64,000 nt of DNA. It comes from Caldilineaceae bacterium (GTDB taxonomy: Bacteria > Chloroflexota > Anaerolineae > Caldilineales > Caldilineaceae). Position numbers and translations under genes: made by a program. The DNA lies in the NCBI GenBank assembly GCA_022824025.1, contig JAJEBF010000033.1:98036-162035 (forward strand), read 5' to 3'. The notes beneath the pieces were generated by a model. That model was not told the DNA's origin. It ran no database searches and was given only the letters and a program-made list of their open reading frames with translations. This document shows, in pieces, positions 27,341 to 35,572 of the stretch (its first letter is position 1; each line of letters begins with the position of its first letter).

Positions 27341-27370
27341 AAGGCCGGATCCTGCTGCGGATCCGGCCTT
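27341..27370 (-). terminator. Hairpin between sodN and sodX (partial terminator/attenuator)
   Basis: A perfect 12-bp stem: AAGGCCGGATCC (27341-27352) and GGATCCGGCCTT (27359-27370) with loop TGCTGC. On the minus strand it is followed by TT and then C, giving four T across the stem end. It lies 62 bases after the sodN stop and 15 bases before the sodX start. It probably stops part of the transcription so that much more SOD than peptidase is made. Confidence 0.7.
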
Positions 27371-27432
27371 CGTGTCTGTTCACTTGGGTTTAGGCGGTCA
27401 GCTCGCGCCAACCGCCACTGGCGCGCCCAGGA

Positions 27433-27885
27433 TCAGGTCGCTACGTAGTAGGCAACATCCCGGCCCTTGGTGGCCCAGTAGATGTTGTGAATGTCTTCGA
27501 TTGCGGCCATCAGGTCGTTGGCTGCATCGAGATCAACGCCCTGCTTGACAGCGGAGCAAAGCTTGGCAGCGTTCCAGAACTTGCCGTGCAGGTCGGGGTA
27601 CTGTTCCAGGTGCTCCGGCTTGAAGTAGTCGGTCCAGAGGATGAGCAGTTCTTCCTTGGCCAGGTGCGCCTGCTGCTCCTTGATGGTGACGAAGCGACCG
27701 TAGGTGTTGTGGTCGGCAGACTCAGCGGGGCCAAGGTCGATGATTTTCTGGGTCATCGAGAGGGCCGCCTCGGCCGCGATGCGGGCGGAGGCCGGGTCAT
27801 AGACACCACAGGGACCGTCGCAGTGGGCGCTGACGGTGTCGACTGCGGTCTTGGCAATGAGCTTGGTGATGGCTTCCCTGAACAT
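27433..27885 (-). CDS. sodN: Nickel superoxide dismutase
   Basis: A 150-residue nickel-dependent superoxide dismutase that converts superoxide to oxygen and hydrogen peroxide. The nickel hook is HCDGPCGVYDP (21-31), with H21, C22 and C26 as ligands after cleavage and Y29 conserved. Residues 1-20 are a cleavable leader, to be removed by the peptidase encoded downstream. The mature chain is about 130 residues and helical, longer than Streptomyces SodN (about 117). On the minus strand AAAGGA lies upstream of the ATG at 27885. A sigma-70-like promoter about 190 bp upstream is the likely driver. Confidence 0.96.
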   Translation of the reverse strand: MFREAITKLIAKTAVDTVSAHCDGPCGVYDPASARIAAEAALSMTQKIIDLGPAESADHNTYGRFVTIKEQQAHLAKEELLILWTDYFKPEHLEQYPDLHGKFWNAAKLCSAVKQGVDLDAANDLMAAIEDIHNIYWATKGRDVAYYVAT

Positions 27886-28248
27886 GTGGAATCCTTTCTG
27901 TGGTCGTGAAGTTCGGACGTTGGACAGCGCTCTGATAATCGACTGCGAAATTGTCGTAACTTTTTGGCGGCCACGATTGTGTGTCGTGCGCGATGCGCGG
28001 CGTTGCGCCCATGTTACGTCGAGTCAAGAACAGCCAGAAACGGCGGTCAGGCGGTTCTCTATCTTTGCAAGCAGGGAAAGTATACCGAAAACGGATAAAC
28101 GAGTCAATAGTTCAGTGAAAGTTAGGGCGCCGAACAGTGTGGGGGCGAGCGGCGGGGAAGGGAAGGGGAACTGCGGGAGATCTGCGGGGAAAAGGGGGAG
28201 GCGTGCGGGGGCCGAAGCGTAGAGTGTATGTGGACAGGACAGCAGGGC
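27886..28248. other. sodN leader and promoter region
   Basis: This 363-bp gap separates sodN from a GNAT gene on the same strand. It holds the sodN promoter at 28079-28107 and a leader of about 185 bases with no clear coding capacity. Bases 28118-28248 are G-rich with no recognised feature. Confidence 0.5.
28079..28107 (-). promoter_or_regulatory. Sigma-70-like promoter upstream of sodN
   Basis: On the minus strand TTGACT (28107-28102) and TATACT (28084-28079) are 17 bases apart, five of six matches each. This is among the best promoter matches in the window. Transcription would start near 28072, giving a leader of about 187 bases to the sodN ATG. Confidence 0.65.
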
Positions 28249-29124
28249 CTAATCCTCTCGCGTGAAAATGTAGTGCCACTCATCTTCTATGGGAATGCAG
28301 TTTGTCAACGTGTAGCCGGCCGCCAGACAGTCTTCGGCGGCTTGGCGAATGAACATGCGCCAGTCGAATAGCAGGCTGCCCGGTTCGCGGCGCAGGGCAT
28401 CGACGTTGTCGGGTAGAGGGAGGGCGTAGGGACGGCCATCGGGGGGCGGGAGCGGGAAGCGCGGGGCCCTGGGCGCGTTGCCGCGAGGAGAGTGTGCGCG
28501 GGCGCGTTGCAGCGAATCGATGGACACTTCCTGGGGCGGGGGATTGCCGTCGAGAGCGTTTCGCACGCGGGAGCTATTCAGATACCAGTCCACCTGAAAT
28601 CGGTCGGTCGGCATGCCGGCATTGAGGCTGTCGGTCATTTCGCCATAGACGTTGCGGAGATAGGTGGTGCTTACGGCGCCAAGGCGGCTTATATTGAGAC
28701 GTGCGTTGATTCTTTGGAGCGGGTCGAAGGTCCACGTTACCCATTCGGTCCATCCCTGCCGCAGCAGCTCTTCTCTTTGGGACAGTTTCAGGCGAAACCC
28801 GATGCCGCGGCCGTGCCATGCGGGGAGGACGCCCATGATATGGCTGCAGAATTTGAGTTGCCGCTGGCCGGCGCTGCCGTAACCAAAGGCGGGCCAGCCG
28901 AAGGAAAAGCCGACGAGGCCGCCTGTTTCTTCGGCGCCGCGGTCAACGAAGGCCCCCTGCAGCAGACCGCCGCTTTTGGACTGTGTGACCAGCACATGGA
29001 TGGACATGGTGTCGCCGTGGCCGCCGCCCCACACGAGATCCTGGACGACCTGTACGCGGCGGCAGTCTTCGACAGCGTTTAGTGTGCGGATTTCCAATGA
29101 GTCATTCATCTTAATTCTGTCCAT
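28249..29124 (-). CDS. GNAT-superfamily acetyltransferase-like protein (COG3375 type)
   Basis: A 291-residue protein resembling COG3375 predicted acetyltransferases. The acetyl-CoA loop is in HIMGVLPAWHGRGIGFRLKL, and TWTFDPLQRINARLNISRLG is the next conserved block of this subgroup. The C-terminal half (residues about 190-291) has a Pro/Arg-rich linker and an unrelated, probably helical, tail ending in WHYIFTRED. The start is ATG 29124; there is an in-frame ATG 15 bases downstream. It sits 54 bp downstream of the RNA methyltransferase gene on the same strand. The acceptor is unknown. Confidence 0.75.
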   Translation of the reverse strand: MDRIKMNDSLEIRTLNAVEDCRRVQVVQDLVWGGGHGDTMSIHVLVTQSKSGGLLQGAFVDRGAEETGGLVGFSFGWPAFGYGSAGQRQLKFCSHIMGVLPAWHGRGIGFRLKLSQREELLRQGWTEWVTWTFDPLQRINARLNISRLGAVSTTYLRNVYGEMTDSLNAGMPTDRFQVDWYLNSSRVRNALDGNPPPQEVSIDSLQRARAHSPRGNAPRAPRFPLPPPDGRPYALPLPDNVDALRREPGSLLFDWRMFIRQAAEDCLAAGYTLTNCIPIEDEWHYIFTRED

Positions 29125-29178
29125 CTCAGTGTTCAGGAGGGCGCCGATGCGCCGGTTCCGCGCAGCGGCTTTCGCGGC

Positions 29179-30630
29179 TTATATTCTGTCAAAGCGGGCG
29201 ACCAGGGTCGCGCCGGGCTGATGGGGCTGCAGGTCGATGGGCTGCACTGCGGTAAGGCGATAACCGGCCTCGTTGACGGCGTCCAGCGCCCTTGCCAGGC
29301 GCGACGGTTCGTCTGTGATGAACGCGCACCGGCGGATGCGCATTCGGGTGAGGAGGGAGAACAACTCCGGGTTGACGATACCCTGGGGCGGCGAGAGCAG
29401 GACGGCGTCGAAGCTGTAGTTGCCGCGCCGCAGTTTCCGAATGGCCGGCAGAATCTCGCCGTGCCAGGCGTCGGCATTGTCGAGACGGTCGAGATTGGCG
29501 CGTAGCGCGGCTGAGAGCAGCTCCGCCTCTTCGACGGCGACGACAGTGGCGGCCAGTTCGGACAAGACGGTTGTGCGGGCGCCGATGCCGGCCCATAGTT
29601 CCAAGAGGTGTTCGAAGGGCTTAAGTTCGAGCAGATCTGCCGCGACGGCGGCGAGGACCTCGTCTGCCAGAAGGTGGCCGCTGCGGGCTTCGCCGAGAAC
29701 CGGTGGGAAGGCAGTGAGCTGTTGGTCCTGGACCTGGGCGGCGTAACTCCAGTCGCCTACAAGCAGTTCCAGCGATGGGTCGACAGTTTCCTGGAGGAAG
29801 AAGACATTTACCGGCAGGTCCAGTTCGAGGCTGGGGGGATCGCCGCGTTCGCTGTGGAGAATGAGTACGCCTTTGGCCGCCTCGCTCAGGGAATCGGCTG
29901 TACCGCCGACGGCAAGCGTAATGCCATCTACGGAGGGAGTTTCCGGTTCGGGCGCGGATTCCGGTTCATCCGGGTTTTCCGCGTGGTTGTGATCACTCTG
30001 AAAGCCGGCGAATAGCTGTGCAAGTTGCGGGTGGTGGAGGGGGCAGGCGTCGACCGCTAACGGCGCGCCGTTGCGATCGGGCAGAGTCAGTTGCCGTGAC
30101 GGCCCGAAGTCGAACCGCATCTGTGTCCGGAATCCGAAATCGAGCACGGCAGGGGCATCACTTGCACCGTCTTCAGAGTGTGCGCCGAGCGCGATCACAT
30201 CTGATACGAGCTGTTCGGCCAATTGGCGGCTACGCCGGCGAGACGAGCCGGGGCGTGCATCACGAACGATGGCGGTGACGATGATTTCGCGCTTGAGGGC
30301 CAGTTGGCGTTCGTAATCGATCTGCTGCCACTGGCATCCGGCGCACCCGGCGCGGCGCCAGGAAGGGTTCAAGAGGCTGCCGTCTTCAGTGGTGACAGGA
30401 TGGGGCGGGCCAAAGTGGTGGCAGGGGGGTTCGACCCTGTCAGGGCTGGCCTTCAGGACTTTGCGCAGGATGCCGCGACGCGAGCGTTTTGCCCCGGGGA
30501 CGGGTTCGACTACGACAGTTTCGCCCGGAATGGCGTCTGCGACAAAGACAGCGCGGCCGTCCTCGTCGCGGCCGACGGCTTCGCCGGTCGCGGCAATGTG
30601 AGTCAGGTCGATTTCGAAATTCGAGTCCAT
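29179..30630 (-). CDS. TrmA/RlmD-like RNA methyltransferase, catalytic residues missing
   Basis: A 483-residue protein with the architecture of bacterial m5U RNA methyltransferases: an N-terminal TRAM domain, four cysteines able to hold a 4Fe-4S cluster (C70, C96, C99, C196), and a C-terminal Rossmann domain with LLELWAGIGART as AdoMet loop. The nucleophile motif SCNPxTLAR is replaced by TDEPSRLAR (439-447), so the cysteine position is D440; DPPRxG is SPPQG, and the final HVE base motif is absent (PGATLVARF). It may bind RNA and AdoMet without the usual methylation. A -10 element ends six bases before the ATG, and no Shine-Dalgarno is visible. Confidence 0.85.
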   Translation of the reverse strand: MDSNFEIDLTHIAATGEAVGRDEDGRAVFVADAIPGETVVVEPVPGAKRSRRGILRKVLKASPDRVEPPCHHFGPPHPVTTEDGSLLNPSWRRAGCAGCQWQQIDYERQLALKREIIVTAIVRDARPGSSRRRSRQLAEQLVSDVIALGAHSEDGASDAPAVLDFGFRTQMRFDFGPSRQLTLPDRNGAPLAVDACPLHHPQLAQLFAGFQSDHNHAENPDEPESAPEPETPSVDGITLAVGGTADSLSEAAKGVLILHSERGDPPSLELDLPVNVFFLQETVDPSLELLVGDWSYAAQVQDQQLTAFPPVLGEARSGHLLADEVLAAVAADLLELKPFEHLLELWAGIGARTTVLSELAATVVAVEEAELLSAALRANLDRLDNADAWHGEILPAIRKLRRGNYSFDAVLLSPPQGIVNPELFSLLTRMRIRRCAFITDEPSRLARALDAVNEAGYRLTAVQPIDLQPHQPGATLVARFDRI

Positions 30631-30636
30631 CGCTAG

Positions 30637-30666
30637 ATTCTACCGTCTGGCATGGGGTCCAGCCAA
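30637..30666 (-). promoter_or_regulatory. Promoter giving a leaderless methyltransferase mRNA
   Basis: On the minus strand TTGGCT (30666-30661) and TAGAAT (30642-30637) are 18 bases apart. With the -10 ending at 30637, transcription would begin at or next to the ATG at 30630. No Shine-Dalgarno precedes that ATG. Confidence 0.45.
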
Positions 30667-31189
30667 GTGCGGGAAGGTATGGGTGTGTCCCTTTCGGTCT
30701 TAAGGACACTGCCTGAAGCAGGATTGTGAGGCAGGAACGCAAAGCAGGATTTACAGGATGTCAGAGGACTTTCGAGATGAGTGGCCGCGGGTTGTTGTTT
30801 GTCAGGGGGAGGCCGGCTCGAGAAGGATGTGAGAAGATAGGTGCGAAGGATGGGCGTTAGGCGTGAAGGCTTATCTGTGGCGGCTGCTGTGGAGTCGGAT
30901 CGCTTGTTGGCCGGCTGGGCCTGTTCACTGCGGACGGCGCGCGGCGTTGCCGGCTCCGGCTTTGCCCTGACTTTCGGGTTGGGGTAGAGTGAATGGATAG
31001 CGCCGCGAAATGGAAGGGACGTTAAAGGTTCTGTCGCGGCGCAGAGAGACTTTCACGGCAGAGACATGGCGCGGCGCAAACCTTCGGAGCGTTCTCGACC
31101 GGTGATGGCCGCTGAAGTATGGATGCCAGGGAGAGCGGACATGCCCTTCCGACACGGCACCTAAAGTGTCGGGGCATCGCGGTTGTTCC

Positions 31190-31218
31190 TTGTCCACTGT
31201 TTTGAGTGAAAGTATACT
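31190..31218 (+). promoter_or_regulatory. Sigma-70-like promoter for the LysM gene
   Basis: TTGTCC (31190-31195) and TATACT (31213-31218) are 17 bases apart. Transcription would start near 31225, giving a leader of about 330 bases before the LysM gene. Confidence 0.5.
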
Positions 31219-31293
31219 GAATCTTGCCCCCTTTAATTTGATGCGGAAATTGTCTGCGAACGGGGATTTTTTTGACGAGAGATACGCACGAGC

Positions 31294-31326
31294 CAACTGC
31301 GTATTTTGGCCTCGCATTCGCAGTTG
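31294..31326. repeat. Inverted repeat in the LysM leader
   Basis: CAACTGCG (31294-31301) and CGCAGTTG (31319-31326) form a perfect 8-bp inverted repeat around a 17-base loop. It lies in the probable leader of the LysM gene and may be a regulatory RNA fold or a protein site. Confidence 0.4.
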
Positions 31327-31552
31327 TGCATTGATAGAATTTTTCGCGCGCAACGAAAATCTTAGCTGAATCTGGATCCTGAATTGGAGGGAGACTCCAG
31401 TGAGGGATCCTTTTGGCAGCGCGGATTTCGTAATCTGAGCAGGTTGGGAACACGTAGGATCGTGTTCAGACCGAGAAGACAGTTATGTTGTCAGGAGTTA
31501 TTGACTTTCGCCACCTTCAAAAGGGGGCCGAAAGAGATTGCAGGAGAGTTCG

Positions 31553-34543
31553 ATGAAGCTGGTTCTGCGGTTTGCATTTTCGTTGATTGGGTTACTTTTC
31601 TTGTTGCGGTTCGTATCTGTTACAGCACAGGAGCGCGGCTATACATACATTGTTCAGCCGGGAGACAGTTGGCCGCTGGTCGCCCAACGGGTCGGGTTGA
31701 CAGTAGAGGAGCTGCAGGAGGCGAATCCGGACTCAGTGCGAACGAATGGTTGGCTCATCATTGGAGAGCGGCTGTTTGTCCCGTGGGCGCCGAACGGGGA
31801 GGACACGTCCTATATCGTTCAGCGGGGAGATGGTTGGATTTCGGTCGCGGAGAAGTTTGGCGTGCCGCTCGAGATATTGCAAGGGGCGAATCCGAATTCG
31901 CAGCGGGCGAACAATTCGCTGCTTGTAGGAGAGCGGCTGCTGATTCCTGGGGGACAGCCGGGGCTGGCGCCGACGGCGACGGGCGCGCCGGAAGGGGCCG
32001 CGACTGTTCCGGCGACAGTTGCGGCGACAGTCGCGGTGAATAGCGTGCCGACCGCTACAGCGACGGAGGCGCCGGTCGAGAGCGCTCCTCCGACGGCTAC
32101 GCCAACTCCAGTGGTCGACATACTGGCGATTCTGTCATCGAACAGCGAACCGGAACCGTTTTTCATGCCCAACATCAGCCTGCCATTGCCCAGACGGGTG
32201 ACGTTGCCACCGTGCCCGGACGCGCCTGGTGGGCTGGGCGATACGCTGACGGCCCTGTTCAGGATTCCCACCTCCAGCCGTCAGGCGCAGCTCAGTTCAT
32301 TTCTTGCGGATTGCGGGGCTGAATTTCGGACCCTGGTCAATGCGGACTTCAATGCCGACCGCGTGGAAGACGCGGTGCTGGTGTTTACCAATGCAGACGG
32401 GCAACGAACGGGCTCGGGTTCGGCCAGCGGCAGGACCGGACTTTCCGCCGGCCAGCAGCAGCTTGTCATACTCGACGGCGGGGCGGGGCACACACTCAGT
32501 TATGAAATCGCGGCGACAGGAACGATCGATGTGCTGGCGACACAGGACATAAACGCCGACGGTCTGACGGATGTCGTCTGGACGGACACGGTATGCGGAC
32601 CGACTTCCTGCTTTGTGACGGTGCATGTCCGGAGTTGGGATGGCATAACGTGGCGAGACTGGACCAAGGGCACGATTACGATGGCTTCGGCGAACGTATC
32701 GTTGACGGCCAGCAGGTTGCCGGGCGAGCCCAAGGAGATTCGATTGACAGGCGGCCAATATACGGGAGCCGATGCAGGCCCGCAACGGGCGCGCACAGCA
32801 ATCTGGACCAGCGCGAGCGGGGGCCCATACACACTGACGAGCGAGAGAGTGGCGCCGAGCCAGTGCCTATACCATCTGGTGATCGATGCAAACCACGCGT
32901 TGACGGAAGAGTTGTACCTGGAGAAGGCGCAGTGGCTCTATACGGACGCGATTGAGAATCAAAGCCTGGGAGCTTGTGGGAATCGGGAAGACGAACTGGC
33001 GGAGTTACGCAGTTTTTCGCTCTTCCGGCTGGCGGTGATTGCGGGCTATTTGTCGGATGCTGAGCTGGCTGCGGCGCGTGTAGAACGGCTAGCGGCGACA
33101 TACAGTAGACAGACTTACGCGGAGGCGGGAGTCCGGTGGCTGGCTTCCTACCAGCAGAGCATGGACGCGAACAGGGCGTGTCAGTCGGTCAACAACTTTG
33201 CGGCGGATACGTCGGAGCTGGTGGAGATACTGTCCGACTTCGGCTACGCCAATCCTACGTTTACGGCGGAAGACGTCTGCCCATATTTGGAAATCGAGTC
33301 GGACGCGGGGCCCGGTCCGCGCATACCCCAAGTTGAAGGACTGCCTGAATGTCCGGAGACTTCGGCGGCGTACCTGGCCCTTCTGCCTGAGGTCGTGTCG
33401 GCGTTGTCAGGAGGGGGCAATGGCGAGGCAGAGAATGTGAGATTGAAGGACTTTGTCGAGGCCTGGCTGCAGGCCTGCGACGCGGTCGGGGACGCGCGCG
33501 GGGGGCTATTGATTTACGATTTGAACGAGGATGGTTTGGACGACGTGATCGCCATGCCGACGGTTGTTAGCGATGAAGGGTTCGGACCGGACGGGTCGGA
33601 TGGCGTTGCACTGATCCTGCACCAGCGCGAGGATGGGCGTTTTGAGACGGCCTACGCGCCGGAAATCGAGGGACAGCCGACAGTTCTGGGGATTGGGGAT
33701 GCCAACGGCGACGGCGGCCCGGATTTGGTCTGGCAGTTGGAGCGGTGTTCGACGTTCTGTCTGGTCACTGTGAACGTCATCACCTGGAACAGCGAGAGCG
33801 GCGCATACGAATCGGCAATTGGGCCTGGCGCCACCATAATCGAAGGCACTGTACTGGTTGACATGGTCGATGAGGAGGCGTCTGCGCTTCCGAAAATTCG
33901 GCGTCTGTGGCTGCGCGGCGGAGTCAGCGGCACGGATGCAAAAGGATTGAACATTCCTCACACGGAGATCTGGTACAGTATGGATGGGCTGCCGATGCGC
34001 CGTTTCACCTGGTCTTATGACAGAGCGAACGACGCCAGCAACTGTTTAGGGCTGCGATTGATCGAGGCGAATGCGGCGCTGCAGTCGGCGGGGCTGGAAG
34101 GAAACCGGACCAGCTACGGGACTGCCATCGAGATGTACAAGGCTGCATTGGAGTCACCGAGTCTACAGCCTTGCAGTGTCCAAGGGACTGATCCGGAAGA
34201 GGAGATGGCTCTGTTGCGGGGCTTGGCGGGTTTCAGGCTTGTGCAGGTTCTGACATTGAATGGCCAGCGAACGGAAGCGGAAGCGCTGCTTGAAGAGCTG
34301 GAGGAAAACGAGCCTGACAGCAGGTATACGGAAGCGGCAGGCGCCTGGTTGGCGGCATACACATCGGTCCCCAATCCCGTGGCAGCCTGCGCCTCAGTGT
34401 TATCGATCTTTCTGGATAGTCCGGAACTGTGGCAGATCACTGAGGAGTTTGGCAGCGAGCACCCTGCCCTGAGCATACGCCAGGTCTGCTATGCGCCGAA
34501 CAGCGGCGAGGAGTTTGAGTTCCAGCTCACTCCGAACTGGTAA
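31553..34543 (+). CDS. LysM-domain secreted protein with duplicated Asp-rich/helical module
   Basis: A 996-residue exported protein. A signal peptide (residues 1-24) precedes two LysM domains (about 28-78 and 83-133: YIVQPGDSW and YIVQRGDGW). LysM binds peptidoglycan or chitin sugars. A Pro/Thr/Ala-rich linker follows, and then two similar modules of about 370 residues, each with calcium-loop-like DxNxDG motifs (DINADGLTD and DLNEDGLDD), a Cys-containing VTVxVxxW strand, and helical TPR-like repeats. The ATG at 31553 has CAGGAGAG upstream. The last 17 bases overlap a convergent glycosyltransferase gene. The exact function is unknown; a cell-wall-attached surface protein is the best guess. Confidence 0.85.
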   Translation: MKLVLRFAFSLIGLLFLLRFVSVTAQERGYTYIVQPGDSWPLVAQRVGLTVEELQEANPDSVRTNGWLIIGERLFVPWAPNGEDTSYIVQRGDGWISVAEKFGVPLEILQGANPNSQRANNSLLVGERLLIPGGQPGLAPTATGAPEGAATVPATVAATVAVNSVPTATATEAPVESAPPTATPTPVVDILAILSSNSEPEPFFMPNISLPLPRRVTLPPCPDAPGGLGDTLTALFRIPTSSRQAQLSSFLADCGAEFRTLVNADFNADRVEDAVLVFTNADGQRTGSGSASGRTGLSAGQQQLVILDGGAGHTLSYEIAATGTIDVLATQDINADGLTDVVWTDTVCGPTSCFVTVHVRSWDGITWRDWTKGTITMASANVSLTASRLPGEPKEIRLTGGQYTGADAGPQRARTAIWTSASGGPYTLTSERVAPSQCLYHLVIDANHALTEELYLEKAQWLYTDAIENQSLGACGNREDELAELRSFSLFRLAVIAGYLSDAELAAARVERLAATYSRQTYAEAGVRWLASYQQSMDANRACQSVNNFAADTSELVEILSDFGYANPTFTAEDVCPYLEIESDAGPGPRIPQVEGLPECPETSAAYLALLPEVVSALSGGGNGEAENVRLKDFVEAWLQACDAVGDARGGLLIYDLNEDGLDDVIAMPTVVSDEGFGPDGSDGVALILHQREDGRFETAYAPEIEGQPTVLGIGDANGDGGPDLVWQLERCSTFCLVTVNVITWNSESGAYESAIGPGATIIEGTVLVDMVDEEASALPKIRRLWLRGGVSGTDAKGLNIPHTEIWYSMDGLPMRRFTWSYDRANDASNCLGLRLIEANAALQSAGLEGNRTSYGTAIEMYKAALESPSLQPCSVQGTDPEEEMALLRGLAGFRLVQVLTLNGQRTEAEALLEELEENEPDSRYTEAAGAWLAAYTSVPNPVAACASVLSIFLDSPELWQITEEFGSEHPALSIRQVCYAPNSGEEFEFQLTPNW

Positions 34544-35522
34544 TTGCGGGGGCGCCGGCAGCCATGGCTTCCAGCAGCATCATGCCGAAGCCCTCGTATC
34601 TGCTGGGGAAGAGAAAGGCAACGGAGGCGGCATAGAGGGCGGCCTTGTCTTCCTCCTCCACCCAACCGATGCAGCGCACCTGGTCGTGCAGTTCGAGCTG
34701 GCTTACGAGCTGTTGCGGGTCTGGGAAGAAGGGGGAATCCTGGCGGGGCAGTGTGCCTGCGATGACCAGTTTTATTGACGGGTCGCCGCCGAGATCGAGG
34801 TATCTACGGTAAGCGCGCACGATTCCCAAAACATTTTTGCGCACATCAAAGCCGCCGAGATAGAGAAAGTAGCGGTCCGGCAGGGCGTATTTTTGCGCGA
34901 CTTGCCCGAAGCGAAGGCGGCTGCGGTCGGAGACTACGCTTTCGTCGTTCGTTTCTTCGGTGTTGGGCCCATGATGGATAGCGAAGACGCGTTCTTCGGG
35001 AATGCTGAGATGCCGAACGATGTCGCGCTTGCTCGCTTCGCTTACGGACAGTATGGCGGCGCAACGCCGGGCCGAAAGGCAGACCAGCCTGGTGTATTGC
35101 CGGACCAGCCAACTTCCCCGGTAGGGAGGCAGGAGGAGCGGGATCAGATCGTGGATGGTGACGGCGGTCGGCGCGGGCTGCCACAGGGGCGCGGCCCAAT
35201 AGGGCACGAGCAGCAGGTCTGCGCCCAAGCCGCGCGCGCGGCGAGGCACCGTGACTTGCTCCCAGTAGAGCTTGGCCAGTTTACGGGGGAGCCGCGGGGG
35301 CGGAGATACGACGGTAGTCAGCGGGACGGGGGAGGGGTTTTGACTCTGTTTGGGTTGACGGGGCAGGAGCAGCGTGTACCTGTGGGTTTCCTGACCGTTT
35401 TCGCCGCTGTCGGACGCGGGCGGGGCATTCAGAGCGGCCAGATGGGGCAACAGCCGGTGCAGGTACTGACCGCTGCCGGTGTTGGGTTGACCCCAAAACC
35501 AGCCATTAACGACAATGTGCAT
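34527..35522 (-). pseudogene. Group 1 (GT4-type) glycosyltransferase, C-terminally truncated
   Basis: A 331-residue glycosyltransferase of the GT4 group. N-terminal IVVNGWFWGQPNTGSGQYL, IHDLIPLLL and SEASKRDIVRHL, and C-terminal FLYLGGFDVRKN and FPSRYEGFGMMLLEAMAAG identify the two Rossmann domains. Normal family members continue for 60-80 residues after the PAITSS segment; here the frame stops at PAITSSE, losing the last helices that close back onto the N-terminal domain. The stop lies inside the convergent LysM gene, so the loss may be a deletion or an assembly join. The ATG at 35522 has GAAGG upstream on the minus strand. It probably glycosylates a surface sugar if functional. Confidence 0.75.
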
Positions 35523-35572
35523 GGCACCTTCATCAGGCGATGGAAAGGAGACCGGGGGCAACGCTGACAGGG

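Larger units (their letters stand above)
30631..31552. other. Long noncoding region before the LysM gene
   Basis: At 922 bp this is the longest gene-free stretch. The right 360 bases are AT-richer and hold a promoter (31190-31218) and an inverted repeat (31294-31326), forming a long leader for the LysM gene. The left end carries the minus-strand promoter of the methyltransferase gene. Bases 30700-31180 contain weak repeats (GTGTCC and GGACAC near 30690) but no credible ORF. Confidence 0.5.
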
